64,000 bases of DNA, taken from JAVVVD01 sp036652795. Lineage in GTDB: Bacteria > Bacillota > Clostridia > Christensenellales > CAG-138. Position 1 is the first letter of the stretch. Every line of letters starts with the position of its first letter. Location of the stretch: the NCBI GenBank assembly GCA_036652795.1, contig JAVVVD010000005.1, positions 1 to 64,000 on the forward strand, written 5' to 3'. Made by a program: the position numbers and the translations under genes. Below, piece by piece: positions 19,091-29,049 of this stretch. Under the pieces are notes generated by a model. The model searched no databases, was not told the origin of the DNA, and worked only from the letters and a program-made list of their open reading frames with translations.

Positions 19091-20443
19091 CTATACTTCC
19101 CCGCCCGTTACCGGCTTATTTTTTCTTCCGCCCAATCGACCCAGGGTGCTTCTTCTATAAAATATGAACATCAGTATGCCGCACATCACCCAGCCCACAG
19201 GATAGCTCAGTGCCACAAACTCCAATCCTCCGCCTAGCAGCTTGCTTACATACAGGTATATCTGCCTAAACGCCACAAAGGACGACAGCATGATTATCAT
19301 GGCCGTAGTCGATTTGCCTATCCCGCGCAATGCAGCGGCATATACCTGGATAGAACAACATGCAAAGTAGAACGGCAGTATCATTGAAATGAACTTCATC
19401 CCGTATTGAATTACCTCATCATCATTGCTAAATAGCAAAAGCATAGGCCGCCGCACAAACAGCATCACAACAATCAGCACCGCCGTAAAGCCCAATGCCA
19501 TCAGCATGGACTGTGCAACACCCTTATTGGCCCTTTCAAGCTTATTTGCGCCGAAGTTCTGTCCCACGAACGTGGTGGCGGTAAGTGCAAGGCTCTGTAT
19601 TGGGATCATAATATATATATCAATCTTGTTAAACGATGACCAACCGGCCATGCACGCCGATCCGAAAGCGTTAATATAGGATTGCACAAACACATTTGAA
19701 AATGCCGTGATCCCCTGTTGTATGGCCGCGGGAAATCCAACGCTTAAAATTTGCTTCAGCACCTCCGCCTTGATGCGCAGCTGTTTCCAGAATAAGCGAT
19801 ATGGTGCATTTGTGTGCGTCAGAACGTACATCACCAGTATTGCGGATAAAAATTGCGAAATTATTGTAGCGTATCCCACCCCTGCTATTCCCATATTGAA
19901 CTTAATTACAAACAACAGATCAAGCACCACATTTACTATCGCAGAAAAGCACAGGAAATACAGCGGTCGTTTGGAATCGCCTACCGCCCGCAGTATGCCT
20001 GAGCCCATATTGTAAACAAGTAATCCGGCAATACCGGCAAAATAGATTGTAAGATACTCCTGTGCCTGGCTTAACACATCATCCGGCGTGTCCATCATGC
20101 GCAACATGGCCGGCACGCCTATCGTGCCTATTATCGTAGCAATTACGCACATTATAATTGTCAGCACTATTGTTGTATGCACCGCATCGTGTAGCCTGTC
20201 ATAGTCATGCGCACCATAGCACTGTGAAATCACTACGCTCGCACCGGTGGATAGACCGGCACATATACCCACCAGCGTATTTATTATGCTACCTGTGCCA
20301 CCCACTGCTGCCAGCGCTTCCTTGCCAACAAAGCGACCCACCACGATTGTATCCACCGTGTTATATAGCTGCTGAAAAAGCAAGCCTAAAGCCAACGGCA
20401 TTGCAAACTCAAGCAGTTGTTTCCAAATTACGCCGTTGGTCAT
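19091..20443 (-). CDS. MATE family exporter
   Basis: 450 residues, 12 hydrophobic segments. The start MTNGVIWKQLLEFAMPLALG and the motif QQLYNTVDTIVVGRFVG are typical of the MATE branch common in Clostridia. It is only distantly similar to the neighbouring MATE protein (17605-19014), so this is not a recent tandem duplication. It ends in a basic tail (RLGGRKNKPVTGG). No clear Shine-Dalgarno is present; GGTG lies upstream of the ATG. Substrate unknown. Confidence 0.9.
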   Translation of the reverse strand: MTNGVIWKQLLEFAMPLALGLLFQQLYNTVDTIVVGRFVGKEALAAVGGTGSIINTLVGICAGLSTGASVVISQCYGAHDYDRLHDAVHTTIVLTIIMCVIATIIGTIGVPAMLRMMDTPDDVLSQAQEYLTIYFAGIAGLLVYNMGSGILRAVGDSKRPLYFLCFSAIVNVVLDLLFVIKFNMGIAGVGYATIISQFLSAILVMYVLTHTNAPYRLFWKQLRIKAEVLKQILSVGFPAAIQQGITAFSNVFVQSYINAFGSACMAGWSSFNKIDIYIMIPIQSLALTATTFVGQNFGANKLERANKGVAQSMLMALGFTAVLIVVMLFVRRPMLLLFSNDDEVIQYGMKFISMILPFYFACCSIQVYAAALRGIGKSTTAMIIMLSSFVAFRQIYLYVSKLLGGGLEFVALSYPVGWVMCGILMFIFYRRSTLGRLGGRKNKPVTGGEV

Positions 20444-20489
20444 ATCGGCGTCACCATGTTTTGATATCGTATCCGTAACCTACCTCGCA

Positions 20490-20517
20490 ATTATATATAT
20501 TGTGATATGCTTTTCAA
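20490..20517 (-). promoter_or_regulatory. Probable promoter for the minus-strand MATE gene
   Basis: Minus strand TTGAAA (20512-20517), 16 bases, TATAAT (20490-20495). Confidence 0.5.
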
Positions 20518-20559
20518 ATGAATTCCTCAGCCCAGCCATCATTAACTTTCAAATATCGC

Positions 20560-20587
20560 AGGCGGCCGCTTTCAAGCACGGCCGCCT
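20560..20587 (-). terminator. GC-rich hairpin downstream of prs
   Basis: AGGCGGCCG (20560-20568) pairs with CGGCCGCCT (20579-20587) in a perfect 9-bp stem with a 10-base loop. It lies 57 bases after the prs stop codon. No T-run follows, so termination efficiency is uncertain. Confidence 0.5.
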
Positions 20588-20643
20588 AAAATCACAAATA
20601 TTTCGTTAAACCACATGGTCATGCCATCTTCATCACTAGCGTT

Positions 20644-21660
20644 TTATTCTACCTTCATTGACAGCTGTCTTGCAAAGCTCATCTCAAGCATTCGCTTTGG
20701 CGGATTATCAAACACATCGCTTATCGGCAGCCTGTCATGCACATGCTGTACCGCCTCCGCAAACATAGGTGCCGCCGAAATTATCTTTATCTTATCGGAT
20801 GTCAGGGCAGCTGGGCAGTTGACCGTATCCGTGGAAACGAGCAATTTTATTGGACTTTCTTCTATGCGTTTCACGCCCTTTTCCCTCATTACAACATGGG
20901 ATAGGAATGCGTATATATCCTTTGCGCCCTTGTCCTTAAGGCCGTGGGCGACATCCACCAGCGTACCGCCGGATATTGTAAAGTCATCCACCACTATGCA
21001 GTTTTTGCCCTTAACTTCACCTATTATTTCAAGCACCTTGGCATTTTCATCATGTCCGTAGCGCATTTTATCGCCAATAGCAACAGGGCAATGCAACTCG
21101 TCCGCAAGCAGCCGCGCGCGCTTTGCGCTGCCGGCGTCCGGGGAAACCACCACCAAGTCATCGTCCACAATATCTATCTCATGTGCATAGGCCGCAAGCA
21201 GACTCTGCGCATATAGGTGATCGACCGGGTTTTTGAAAAAGCCCTGTACCTGTGCCGCATGAAGATCCATGGTTATAACGCGGTCTGCGCCGGCCAGCTC
21301 TATGCATTCAGCACATACGCGGGCACGTATTGAAACACGCGGCTCGTCCTTTTTATCGCCTTTAGCATAGCTAAAATATGGGATTATAGCAGTAACCGAG
21401 TTGGCGCTTGCGCGCTTAAATGCGTCCATAAAAAAAAGCAATTCCGCGAATTCGTTGTTAGGGTCAAGCCCCAACGTTTGGACAAAATAGACGTCCTTAT
21501 CGCGTATGCATTCATTTATCCGGACAAACGTATTGCCCTCTGAAAAAACTATTGTTTCGCAGTCGCCCATCGGACTTCCCAGGTAATCGCACATTTTTTG
21601 TGCAAATCCGCGGCTGGCACTGCCCGCAAAAATTTTTATGATTCCATCACCGCCGAGCAT
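20644..21660 (-). CDS. prs: Ribose-phosphate pyrophosphokinase, atypical
   Basis: 338 residues. Makes PRPP from ribose 5-phosphate and ATP for nucleotide, histidine and tryptophan synthesis. The family motifs are present: GADRVITMDLHAAQVQGFF (about 128-146) and VVSPDAGSAKRARLLAD. The PRPP-binding loop reads VVDDFTISGGTL, whereas the usual bacterial form is DDxxDTAGT; SGGT loops are known from plant class II enzymes. The flexible-loop Lys and Arg (DKMR in place of DKRR) remain. So the sequence is a divergent or second-type PRPP synthase. GGAGGTG precedes the ATG and a good promoter lies upstream. Confidence 0.85.
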   Translation of the reverse strand: MLGGDGIIKIFAGSASRGFAQKMCDYLGSPMGDCETIVFSEGNTFVRINECIRDKDVYFVQTLGLDPNNEFAELLFFMDAFKRASANSVTAIIPYFSYAKGDKKDEPRVSIRARVCAECIELAGADRVITMDLHAAQVQGFFKNPVDHLYAQSLLAAYAHEIDIVDDDLVVVSPDAGSAKRARLLADELHCPVAIGDKMRYGHDENAKVLEIIGEVKGKNCIVVDDFTISGGTLVDVAHGLKDKGAKDIYAFLSHVVMREKGVKRIEESPIKLLVSTDTVNCPAALTSDKIKIISAAPMFAEAVQHVHDRLPISDVFDNPPKRMLEMSFARQLSMKVE

Positions 21661-21691
21661 GATTGCTCACCTCCAAATCGTTTCTATGTCG

Positions 21692-21720
21692 ATTATAACA
21701 GAGATAAAGTATACAGGCAA
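21692..21720 (-). promoter_or_regulatory. Promoter for prs
   Basis: Minus strand TTGCCT (21715-21720), 17 bases, TATAAT (21692-21697); predicted start of transcription about 25 bases upstream of the ATG. Confidence 0.7.
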
Positions 21721-21782
21721 TCTGTAAGCGCAGCAAAATACAGGAAAATCGACAATATTTTGTTATATTAATCGGTTATCCA

Positions 21783-22601
21783 TCAAAAGCATTGCTCCAT
21801 GAGTATATCATGCAGTAGGTTAAGGTATGGGTTATCCTCCCAACCATCGCCCATCTGCACGGCCCTGCCCTCGCCATGATAATCGCTGCCGCAAGTCATA
21901 AGCAGATCATATCTCGCCGCAAGCGAGGTAAACAGCTGCGTCTGACCCGGTGTGGCGGTTGGGTAATACACCTCAAGCCCATCCAGCCCGGCATCCGCAA
22001 GCTCATGCACCAGCGTATGCATATCACACTTCATCTTGCACGGATGCGCCAACACAGCTAATCCGCCCGCTGTGTGTATAAGATCTATTACTTCCTCCGG
22101 CGTAGGGCATTCGCCCAACACATAGCAGCAGGCGCCATGCGAAAGATACTTTTTAAAGGCTTCGTCGGTGCTGTCCGCTCCCCCAGCTTTTACCACCGCG
22201 CGCGCTATATTCATCCGCGTAGTCATGCCCCTTACCTTTTCCATGTATGGCTCAGCATCACAGTCATGCTTTTTTAGCAGCCGCAATATTTCGGCATTGC
22301 GCATATCGCGCCGTTGCATAGCCGCATGCTGCGCGCCTGTTATTTCAGGGTTGTATATATCTATTCCAAGCCCAAGTATATGCATCAGTCCATCGAACTT
22401 TACGTCATATTCCACGCCAGGCAGCACATCCAGCCCTATGCGGTTTCCCTCCTCCACCGCTTCCGTCACGCCGCATACCGTATCGTGATCCGTAAGCGCA
22501 AAAAGGCTCAGACCGCGCGCCTTAGCAAGCCGTGCAAGCTCCGCTGGCGAGTCTGTGCCATCAGACATGTATGAATGTGTGTGCAGATCGAATAATTGCA
22601 T
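21783..22601 (-). CDS. PHP domain phosphoesterase (TrpH/YciV type)
   Basis: About 272 residues. The PHP metal motifs are visible: DLHTHSYMSDGT at the N-terminus, DHDTVCG, LAHPCKM and GSDYHGEGR near the end. Members of this group hydrolyse 3',5'-nucleoside bisphosphates (pAp) or act as 5'-to-3' RNases that trim rRNA ends. I chose the ATG at 22601 (MQLFDLHTHS), which has TGGAGG upstream; 12 further in-frame codons have no ribosome-binding site. It follows ftsH by 53 bases on the same strand and probably shares its transcript. Confidence 0.88.
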   Translation of the reverse strand: MQLFDLHTHSYMSDGTDSPAELARLAKARGLSLFALTDHDTVCGVTEAVEEGNRIGLDVLPGVEYDVKFDGLMHILGLGIDIYNPEITGAQHAAMQRRDMRNAEILRLLKKHDCDAEPYMEKVRGMTTRMNIARAVVKAGGADSTDEAFKKYLSHGACCYVLGECPTPEEVIDLIHTAGGLAVLAHPCKMKCDMHTLVHELADAGLDGLEVYYPTATPGQTQLFTSLAARYDLLMTCGSDYHGEGRAVQMGDGWEDNPYLNLLHDILMEQCF

Positions 22602-22654
22602 ATTGGCCTCCATAAGCCTAGCGGGGTGGCAAGCCACCCCGCATTATATAATCG

Positions 22655-24664
22655 CTATCTATTCTGATGTTTTTCCGCTTCGGCCTTGGCCGCTTCAGCC
22701 TCCTGGCGTATCTTGCGTTCGGCTTCCTCCTGTGCAAGTACCTCCGCATCCGGGGTTTCCAGCACCTCCATGCGGCTGGTATGGGATATAAGCTCAACTT
22801 CCTCGCCGTTAAACAGCTTTTCGAATTCCTCGCCCGTTATGCGTTCATACTCTATAAGTGCGCTCACAATGCGTTCCAGCGCATCGCGGTGTTCGATTAT
22901 TACCTGTTTTGCATGCTCGAACTGCTCATCGAGTATTCGCCTTATCTCGGTATCCACACGTGCTGCCACCTGCTCGGAATAATTGCGCTGATGTCCCCAA
23001 TCCTTGGCTATAAACACCTCTGTGTCACCACCAAGGAACACCGGGCCTATCGCATCGCTCATGCCAAATTCTATTACCATCTTGCGCGCAAGCTCGCTGG
23101 CACGCCTTAGGTCGTCATATGCGCCTGTGCATATATCATCCAGCGCCACAGTCTCAGCCACTCGTCCACCCAACATCATGGCTATCTGATCAAACAGCTT
23201 GCCTCGGGTCATGTGGTTCATTTCTTCCTTGGGCACTGTCATCGTATAGCCCGCCGCCGCACCGCGCGGTATAATCGAAACCTCATGTACCGGGTCGCAA
23301 TTTGGCAACGCCTTAGCTACCACCGCATGACCGGCCTCATGATACGCCGTTATCTTCTTATCGTCCGCCGTTATCACGCGGCTCTTTTTTTCGGGGCCAA
23401 CCATCACGCGCGTAACGGCCTCCTCAAGCTCTATCATCGTTATGCTCTTCTTTTTAAAGCGTGCCGCTAGTATCGCACCCTCGTTGAGCACATTTTCAAG
23501 ATCAGCACCCGTAAACCCACTGGTGCGCTTTGCAAGCACTGCAAGGTTTACATCCGGCGCAAACGGCTTACCCTTAGCGTGTACCTTAAGTATCTCCTCG
23601 CGGCCCTTTACGTCTGGGTAATTAACGGTTATCTGTCGATCAAAGCGGCCCGGGCGCAGCAGCGCCGGATCAAGTATATCCGGGCGGTTTGTGGCTGCCA
23701 GTACTATAATACCTTCGTTTATAGCAAAGCCGTCCATTTCGACCAACAGTTGGTTTAGCGTCTGCTCTCGTTCGTCATGCCCGCCGCCAAGTCCCGCGCC
23801 GCGCTGACGGCCAACGGCATCTATCTCATCGATAAATATCACGGCCGGCGCGCTCTTTTTAGCGGTATTGAACAGGTCGCGCACACGAGAAGCACCTACG
23901 CCCACAAACATCTCAACAAAGTCCGAACCTGATATTGAGAAAAACGGTGCGTCAGCCTCGCCGGCAACGGCTTTGGCCAACAGTGTTTTACCCGTGCCCG
24001 GAGGGCCTACCAGCAGTACGCCTTTAGGTATGCGTGCGCCCATGTCCGTAAAGCGCTTTGGCGCGCGCATAAATTCCACCACTTCTTTAAGCTCTTCTTT
24101 TTCTTCATCGGCTCCCGCTACATTATCAAATGTAACGCGGTTTTTCACATCCAGCTGGGTGCGGGCGCGGCTCTTTCCAAAGCTCATCACCTTGTTGCCG
24201 CCACCCTGTGCGCGCATCATGAAGAATATAACCAGTGCGCAGCCGCCAAATAGTATGACATAAACTATCACATCGCTCCATATTGATGGCTGCGGTGTGG
24301 GGTTATGCGTATACATAAATCCATAATCTGCGGTTGTCACTTCATCTACCGGCAGCTTATCGTTCTTCTGCGCTGCAACTATCGCCATATCCGTCTCAAA
24401 GCTTTCCAGCGATGGTATAAAGGTATAGAAGTCGAATTTTTTCGGGAAGGTGTCTGCGTTGGTAGAATCCTTTTTTACACCTATGAGTTCCAGCTCCGTA
24501 ACCTCAACCGAGGCTATCTCGCCCTTCCTCACCATCTCCACAAAATCATTATATTTTATCTGCTTGTCCTCAGTGTTAGCTGCCGGGTTCATCCCTGTTA
24601 TCAATAGTATTATTGCCGACAGTATCAACAGATAGACCAGCGCCGTTCTCATGCCTCGTTTCAA
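22655..24664 (-). CDS. ftsH: ATP-dependent zinc metalloprotease FtsH
   Basis: About 669 residues. Two membrane segments (about residues 6-27 and 135-155) flank an extracytoplasmic loop. The AAA module has Walker A VGPPGTGKTLLAKA, Walker B VIFIDEIDAVGRQRGAG and the second region of homology LAATNRPDILDPALLRPGRF. The zinc site is AYHEAGHAVV. The C-terminus is a charged, Glu/Lys/Ala-rich tail. FtsH degrades damaged membrane proteins and short-lived regulators. TTG at 24664 (MKRGMRTALV) has GGGAGG eight bases upstream; the ATG at 24652 is the alternative start. Confidence 0.96.
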   Translation of the reverse strand: MKRGMRTALVYLLILSAIILLITGMNPAANTEDKQIKYNDFVEMVRKGEIASVEVTELELIGVKKDSTNADTFPKKFDFYTFIPSLESFETDMAIVAAQKNDKLPVDEVTTADYGFMYTHNPTPQPSIWSDVIVYVILFGGCALVIFFMMRAQGGGNKVMSFGKSRARTQLDVKNRVTFDNVAGADEEKEELKEVVEFMRAPKRFTDMGARIPKGVLLVGPPGTGKTLLAKAVAGEADAPFFSISGSDFVEMFVGVGASRVRDLFNTAKKSAPAVIFIDEIDAVGRQRGAGLGGGHDEREQTLNQLLVEMDGFAINEGIIVLAATNRPDILDPALLRPGRFDRQITVNYPDVKGREEILKVHAKGKPFAPDVNLAVLAKRTSGFTGADLENVLNEGAILAARFKKKSITMIELEEAVTRVMVGPEKKSRVITADDKKITAYHEAGHAVVAKALPNCDPVHEVSIIPRGAAAGYTMTVPKEEMNHMTRGKLFDQIAMMLGGRVAETVALDDICTGAYDDLRRASELARKMVIEFGMSDAIGPVFLGGDTEVFIAKDWGHQRNYSEQVAARVDTEIRRILDEQFEHAKQVIIEHRDALERIVSALIEYERITGEEFEKLFNGEEVELISHTSRMEVLETPDAEVLAQEEAERKIRQEAEAAKAEAEKHQNR

Positions 24665-24797
24665 AAAACTATCCTCCCTGTACATTATAGCTTGTGCTAT
24701 CTTTGCTATGTTATCACATATTATTTGGTGTTTCAAACCGGTAATCGCGCAATTGTTGTGAAATCTCTGTTACAAATTTAAAAATCGTACATATGTA

Positions 24798-25499
24798 TTA
24801 TTCGGTTTTTTTTACTTTGCTGTTTTTTTTCATCGTAATCGTGCCAATTAGCGCCATAATGAACGCGCCTATCGCATCCACAACCGTATCCTTCATAGTG
24901 TCAAGCAGCGCCTCTCGGCCCACCAGCGCAACGCCGCTTTCAGTATACGCCTTCTGCATATTCAGATTCAATATGCTATCCAGCGTAAATTCGTATATCT
25001 CCCACACCGCTCCCGCAGCAAGCGCAAAGCAAAAGGCAAACAGACCCACAAATGCGGGGCTTAGATTTACCGCCACATTCTTTGAACTGTTTAGCATACT
25101 TACCAGTGAAAATCCCAACGCGCCCAGCATCGCTCCGCTGAATGCATGCAGCATCGTATCCCAATGCGGCACAACAAAATAAAAATTTCTTACCTCCCCC
25201 AGATACACTGCACAGAACAAAAAAATAAAATATAGCACAAAAATATAGTTGGGAACCCGTATCTTGAGTTTTTTCTCCAGGATAAGCGATGGTATAAACA
25301 TCACTATAAGCGCCAGCACACATTGCAAAAGCATCAATAAATAATCACTTTTTAATCTTCCATGTTCCATTGCTTCCGCAGGATCACTTGGGGCTGTAAA
25401 TACCTTATATATGGCAAATACTATGGATAATACAAGCGCAACAAACAGTATAGTTCCTATTATCTTGCGCCACGATGGTTTTTTACGCACTTCTCCCAT
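24798..25499 (-). CDS. Integral membrane protein, YjdF/DUF2238-like
   Basis: 233 residues with about six hydrophobic segments. Conserved-looking polar motifs lie in membrane-proximal positions: HWDTMLHAFSGAMLG (about 112-126), AVWEIYEFTLD (about 165) and DTMKDTVVDAIGA (about 200-212). This His/Asp/Glu pattern resembles the uncharacterised YjdF membrane family; I am not certain of membership. AAGGAG precedes the ATG. It lies upstream of ftsH on the same strand with a 133-base gap. The function is unknown. Confidence 0.65.
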   Translation of the reverse strand: MGEVRKKPSWRKIIGTILFVALVLSIVFAIYKVFTAPSDPAEAMEHGRLKSDYLLMLLQCVLALIVMFIPSLILEKKLKIRVPNYIFVLYFIFLFCAVYLGEVRNFYFVVPHWDTMLHAFSGAMLGALGFSLVSMLNSSKNVAVNLSPAFVGLFAFCFALAAGAVWEIYEFTLDSILNLNMQKAYTESGVALVGREALLDTMKDTVVDAIGAFIMALIGTITMKKNSKVKKTE

Positions 25500-25580
25500 T
25501 ATCTTAAGTCTCCTTACCTGCGTATTATTATATGGACTGTATTATATGATGTATGCTGCCGGATAGCAATACTTTTGGTA

Positions 25581-25609
25581 TTTACAAACGAAGCGCGCAC
25601 CTATATAAT
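25581..25609 (+). promoter_or_regulatory. Promoter for the T-box-ileS operon
   Basis: TTTACA (25581-25586), 17-base spacer, TATAAT (25604-25609). Transcription would start at about 25616, at the 5' edge of the T-box leader. Confidence 0.85.
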
Positions 25610-25615
25610 ACGATA

Positions 25616-25890
25616 GTAAAGCTATGATCGGAATAGGTGGCATGCACAGCGCCACAATTGGGTTTTCCCACAGCGAGCTGCGGATGGTGTAAGCGCGGCG
25701 GATACGTGTGCATTGGTTTTATTCCATAGGCCATATCGTCCGTGAGCGCCGTGCCCAAACAAATTTCAGTAAGCACGGCCGCGTTCCTCGCGTTATAGGG
25801 GATACTGAGTGGGCGGTTTATCCGTCAATCAGGGTGGTACCGCGTGAGCACAGCTTGCGTCCCTATTGTTATTGGGGCGCAGCTTTTTTA
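25616..25890 (+). promoter_or_regulatory. T-box riboswitch of ileS
   Basis: The invariant T-box AGGGTGGTACCGCG is at 25831-25844. Upstream is the Stem I distal element GGTGTAAGC, and downstream a terminator helix (25852-25884) with a T-run. Binding of uncharged tRNA at Stem I and at the T-box favours the antiterminator and lets transcription continue into ileS. The likely specifier is the ATC (Ile) codon just before GTCCGTGAGC; that assignment is inference from position and from the downstream gene. Confidence 0.92.
25852..25890 (+). terminator. T-box-controlled terminator
   Basis: AGCTTGCGTCCC pairs with GGGGCGCAGCT across a short loop and is followed by TTTTTTATTTT. The 5' arm is just downstream of the T-box sequence, as expected for mutually exclusive antiterminator and terminator. 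Confidence 0.88.
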
Positions 25891-25921
25891 TTTTATAAAG
25901 TAATTAAGGAGAGTATATACC

Positions 25922-28900
25922 ATGTACAAAAAAGTATCCACATCACTGGATTTCGTCTCGCGCGAGAAGGAGATGCTCAAGTTCTGGAAAGATGAGCGCA
26001 TCTTCGAAAAAAGCGTTGCGTTGCATCGCGGTGCGCAGGCATATACATTTTATGACGGCCCCCCCACAGCAAACGGTAAACCGCATATCGGCCACATACT
26101 GACGCGCGCAATAAAGGATATAATCCCGCGCTACCGCACCATGAAGGGCTATGATGTGCTGCGCAAGGCTGGTTGGGATACTCATGGTCTTCCAGTGGAG
26201 CTTGAGGTCGAAAAGGCGCTGGGGCTTGACGGCAAGGAGCAGATAGAGGAATATGGCGTAGTTCCGTTTATCAAAAAATGTAAGGAATCCGTTTGGAAGT
26301 ACAAATCTGAATGGGAACAGATGAGCGACCGCGTGGGCTTCTGGGCCGATATGGAGGATCCATATATCACCTATGAAAATAACTATATCGAATCCGAATG
26401 GTGGGCGCTAAAAACGATATACAACAAGGGTCTGCTGTATAAGGGGCATAAAATCGTTCCATACTGCCCTCGCTGCGGCACAGCTTTATCCTCGCACGAG
26501 GTAGCGCAGGGCTATAAGGATGTAACCGAGCGCTCTGCCACTGTGCGATTTAAATGTGAGGACGAAAATGCCAGCTTCCTCGCATGGACTACCACGCCCT
26601 GGACGCTGCCCAGCAACGTGTGCCTGTGTGTAAACGCCAAGGTAACCTACTGTCATGCCGAAGCTGATGGTGAGGTATTCATACTGGCTAAGGATCTCGT
26701 CAGCTCTGTGCTTGGTGAAAACGCGAAGATAATCGATGAATTCCCCGGCACTTCACTCGTCGGGCGCAAATACATACCGCTCTTTGAGTGCACAAAGGGC
26801 GCTTGCAACGGCAAAAAGGGCCATTATGTAGTAGCGGATGATTACGTCACCACCACTGAGGGTACCGGTATCGTCCACAACGCCCCCGCGTTCGGTGAGG
26901 ACGACCGCAGGGTGTGTGCCGCAAACGACATGCCATTTATACAGCTTGTCAACTCCAAGGGTGAGATGTGCGGCGGCACCCCATGGGATGGAACATTTGT
27001 CAAAAAAGCGGACGCGCTGATATTACACGATCTTAAGGCTGCCGGGCTGCTGTTTGCAGCGCCCGAGTTCACCCACAGCTATCCATTCTGCTGGCGCTGC
27101 GACACCCCGTTGATCTATTACGCCCGCGAGAGCTGGTTCATAAAGATGACCGCCGTTAAAGATCGGCTTGTTGAATACAACCGCCGGATCAATTGGCTGC
27201 CCGAAACCATAAAAGAAGGGCGTATGGGCAACTTCCTCGAAAACGTTATCGACTGGGGTATTTCGCGCGAGCGCTATTGGGGTACACCGCTTCCCGTGTG
27301 GATGTGCCCTGAGTGCGGTGAAGTGCATGTGGTTGGCAGCATAGCTGAGCTGCGCACTCTCAACCCTAACGTACCTGAGGATATAGAGCTGCACAAGCCG
27401 TATGTTGATCCAATAACCTTCCCCTGCAAAAAATGCGGCGGCACGATGAAGCGCGAGCCGGTTGTAATAGACTGCTGGTTTGATTCCGGCTCCATGCCGT
27501 TTGCGCAATGGCATTATCCGTTCGAAAATAAAGAGGAGTTTGAAAAGCGCTACCCCGCCAACTTCATAAGCGAGGCGCTGGATCAGACGCGCGGCTGGTT
27601 CTATACCCTCTCCGCCATCGCTGCCTGCCTGTTCGAAGATCCCGCGTTTCTCAGTTGCATAGTGCTTGGCCACGTGTGCGATAAAGATGGGCAAAAGATG
27701 AGCAAGCACAAGGGCAACGTAGTCGACCCATGGACAGTGCTGGATAAGCAAGGAGCGGACGCGGTGCGCTGGTATTTCTATACAGGCTCAATGCCATGGC
27801 TGCCCAGTCGTTTCTCGGATGACGCCGTCAGTGAAAGCCAGCGTAAATTCATGGGAACGCTTTGGAACACCTACGCTTTCTATATCCTATATGCCGAAAT
27901 AGATCAGTTTGATCCCACGCAGCATACGCTTAAGGCCGAAAATCTCTCCGTCATGGATAAATGGGTGCTTTCCCGCCTTAACACGCTGATTAAAGTCGTT
28001 GATGCCCATCTGGATGCACTGCGCATAACCGAAGCTGGTCGTGAGCTTTCCCGCTTTACCGACGATCTTTCCAATTGGTATGTGCGCCGGTGCCGCGAGC
28101 GTTACTGGGGCAAGGATATGACGGCCGATAAAGAAGCCGCCTATATGACGCTTTATACTGTGCTTTCCACCATGGCGCGCCTGAGCGCACCGTTTACCCC
28201 GTTTATGGCGGATGAGCTATATCAAAATATGGTTCGCAGCGTTGATCGCACCGCACCCGAAAGCGTGCATCTTACGGATTTCCCCGTTGCAAACGAGGCC
28301 ATGATAGACGCGCAGCTGGAAGCTAATATGGATAAAGTTCTTAGTATCGTTGTGCTTGGGCGCAGCGCCCGCAACACTGCCAACATCAAAAACCGTCAGC
28401 CCATAGGCAATATGCTTGTCACAGGAGCGCAGCTTCCGGATATGTATATAAGCATCATAGCGGATGAGCTTAACGTTAAGTCGGTTGGCTTCATCTCCGA
28501 TGCATCCGAGTTCATTTCATATCGCGTAAAGCCGCAGCTTAAAACGCTGGGGCCCCGCTATGGCAAGATCCTTCCAAAGATAAACGCCTATCTCGCAGGT
28601 GACGGCATTGGCGATAAGGTCGTTGCAGCAGTGCGCAGCGGCAATTATGATTTTGAGCTTGATGGCGTGCAGGTTTCGCTTTCTTCAGAGGATGTACTCA
28701 TCGACACCGCCCAAAAGCCCGGATATGTCACCGAGAGTGAGCGTGACCTTTCGGTTGTGCTCTCCACCCTTCTCACCCCGGAGCTTATTAACGAGGGCTT
28801 CGTGCGCGAGCTTGTCAGCAAGGTGCAAACCATGCGCAAGGAGGCGGGCTTTGAAGTAACCGACCATATCTCGCTATCATACAGCGCAAATGAGCGCATA

Positions 28901-29038
28901 GCGGACATTATGCGGCGCTTTGGTTCCGCTATTGCCGTGGATACGCTTGCCAATGAGATTACGACTGAGCTTGACGGCTATACCAAGGATTGGGATATCA
29001 ATGGCGAGCCCGTAACGCTGGGCGTTAAGCGCATATAG
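25922..29038 (+). CDS. ileS: Isoleucyl-tRNA synthetase
   Basis: 1038 residues, class I synthetase. The HIGH signature appears in GPPTANGKPHIGHILTRAIK (about residues 47-66) and KMSKS as DGQKMSKHKGN (about 595). The long central editing domain includes TTPWTLPSN, and cysteine pairs (CPECGEVHV, CKKCGG) lie in the catalytic half. The sequence style (YKGHKIVPYCPRCGT) is that of the type 2 IleRS group, which in other bacteria is less sensitive to mupirocin; assignment to that group is inference. Shine-Dalgarno AAGGAGAG precedes the ATG. It is controlled by the T-box leader and followed after 11 bases by a ribonuclease gene. Confidence 0.97.
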   Translation: MYKKVSTSLDFVSREKEMLKFWKDERIFEKSVALHRGAQAYTFYDGPPTANGKPHIGHILTRAIKDIIPRYRTMKGYDVLRKAGWDTHGLPVELEVEKALGLDGKEQIEEYGVVPFIKKCKESVWKYKSEWEQMSDRVGFWADMEDPYITYENNYIESEWWALKTIYNKGLLYKGHKIVPYCPRCGTALSSHEVAQGYKDVTERSATVRFKCEDENASFLAWTTTPWTLPSNVCLCVNAKVTYCHAEADGEVFILAKDLVSSVLGENAKIIDEFPGTSLVGRKYIPLFECTKGACNGKKGHYVVADDYVTTTEGTGIVHNAPAFGEDDRRVCAANDMPFIQLVNSKGEMCGGTPWDGTFVKKADALILHDLKAAGLLFAAPEFTHSYPFCWRCDTPLIYYARESWFIKMTAVKDRLVEYNRRINWLPETIKEGRMGNFLENVIDWGISRERYWGTPLPVWMCPECGEVHVVGSIAELRTLNPNVPEDIELHKPYVDPITFPCKKCGGTMKREPVVIDCWFDSGSMPFAQWHYPFENKEEFEKRYPANFISEALDQTRGWFYTLSAIAACLFEDPAFLSCIVLGHVCDKDGQKMSKHKGNVVDPWTVLDKQGADAVRWYFYTGSMPWLPSRFSDDAVSESQRKFMGTLWNTYAFYILYAEIDQFDPTQHTLKAENLSVMDKWVLSRLNTLIKVVDAHLDALRITEAGRELSRFTDDLSNWYVRRCRERYWGKDMTADKEAAYMTLYTVLSTMARLSAPFTPFMADELYQNMVRSVDRTAPESVHLTDFPVANEAMIDAQLEANMDKVLSIVVLGRSARNTANIKNRQPIGNMLVTGAQLPDMYISIIADELNVKSVGFISDASEFISYRVKPQLKTLGPRYGKILPKINAYLAGDGIGDKVVAAVRSGNYDFELDGVQVSLSSEDVLIDTAQKPGYVTESERDLSVVLSTLLTPELINEGFVRELVSKVQTMRKEAGFEVTDHISLSYSANERIADIMRRFGSAIAVDTLANEITTELDGYTKDWDINGEPVTLGVKRI

Positions 29039-29049
29039 TGGAGGTATAA

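Noticed and set aside
17605..20443. Recent tandem duplication of MATE genes
   Set aside because: The two proteins are convergent and only distantly similar along their length, so they are separate family members.
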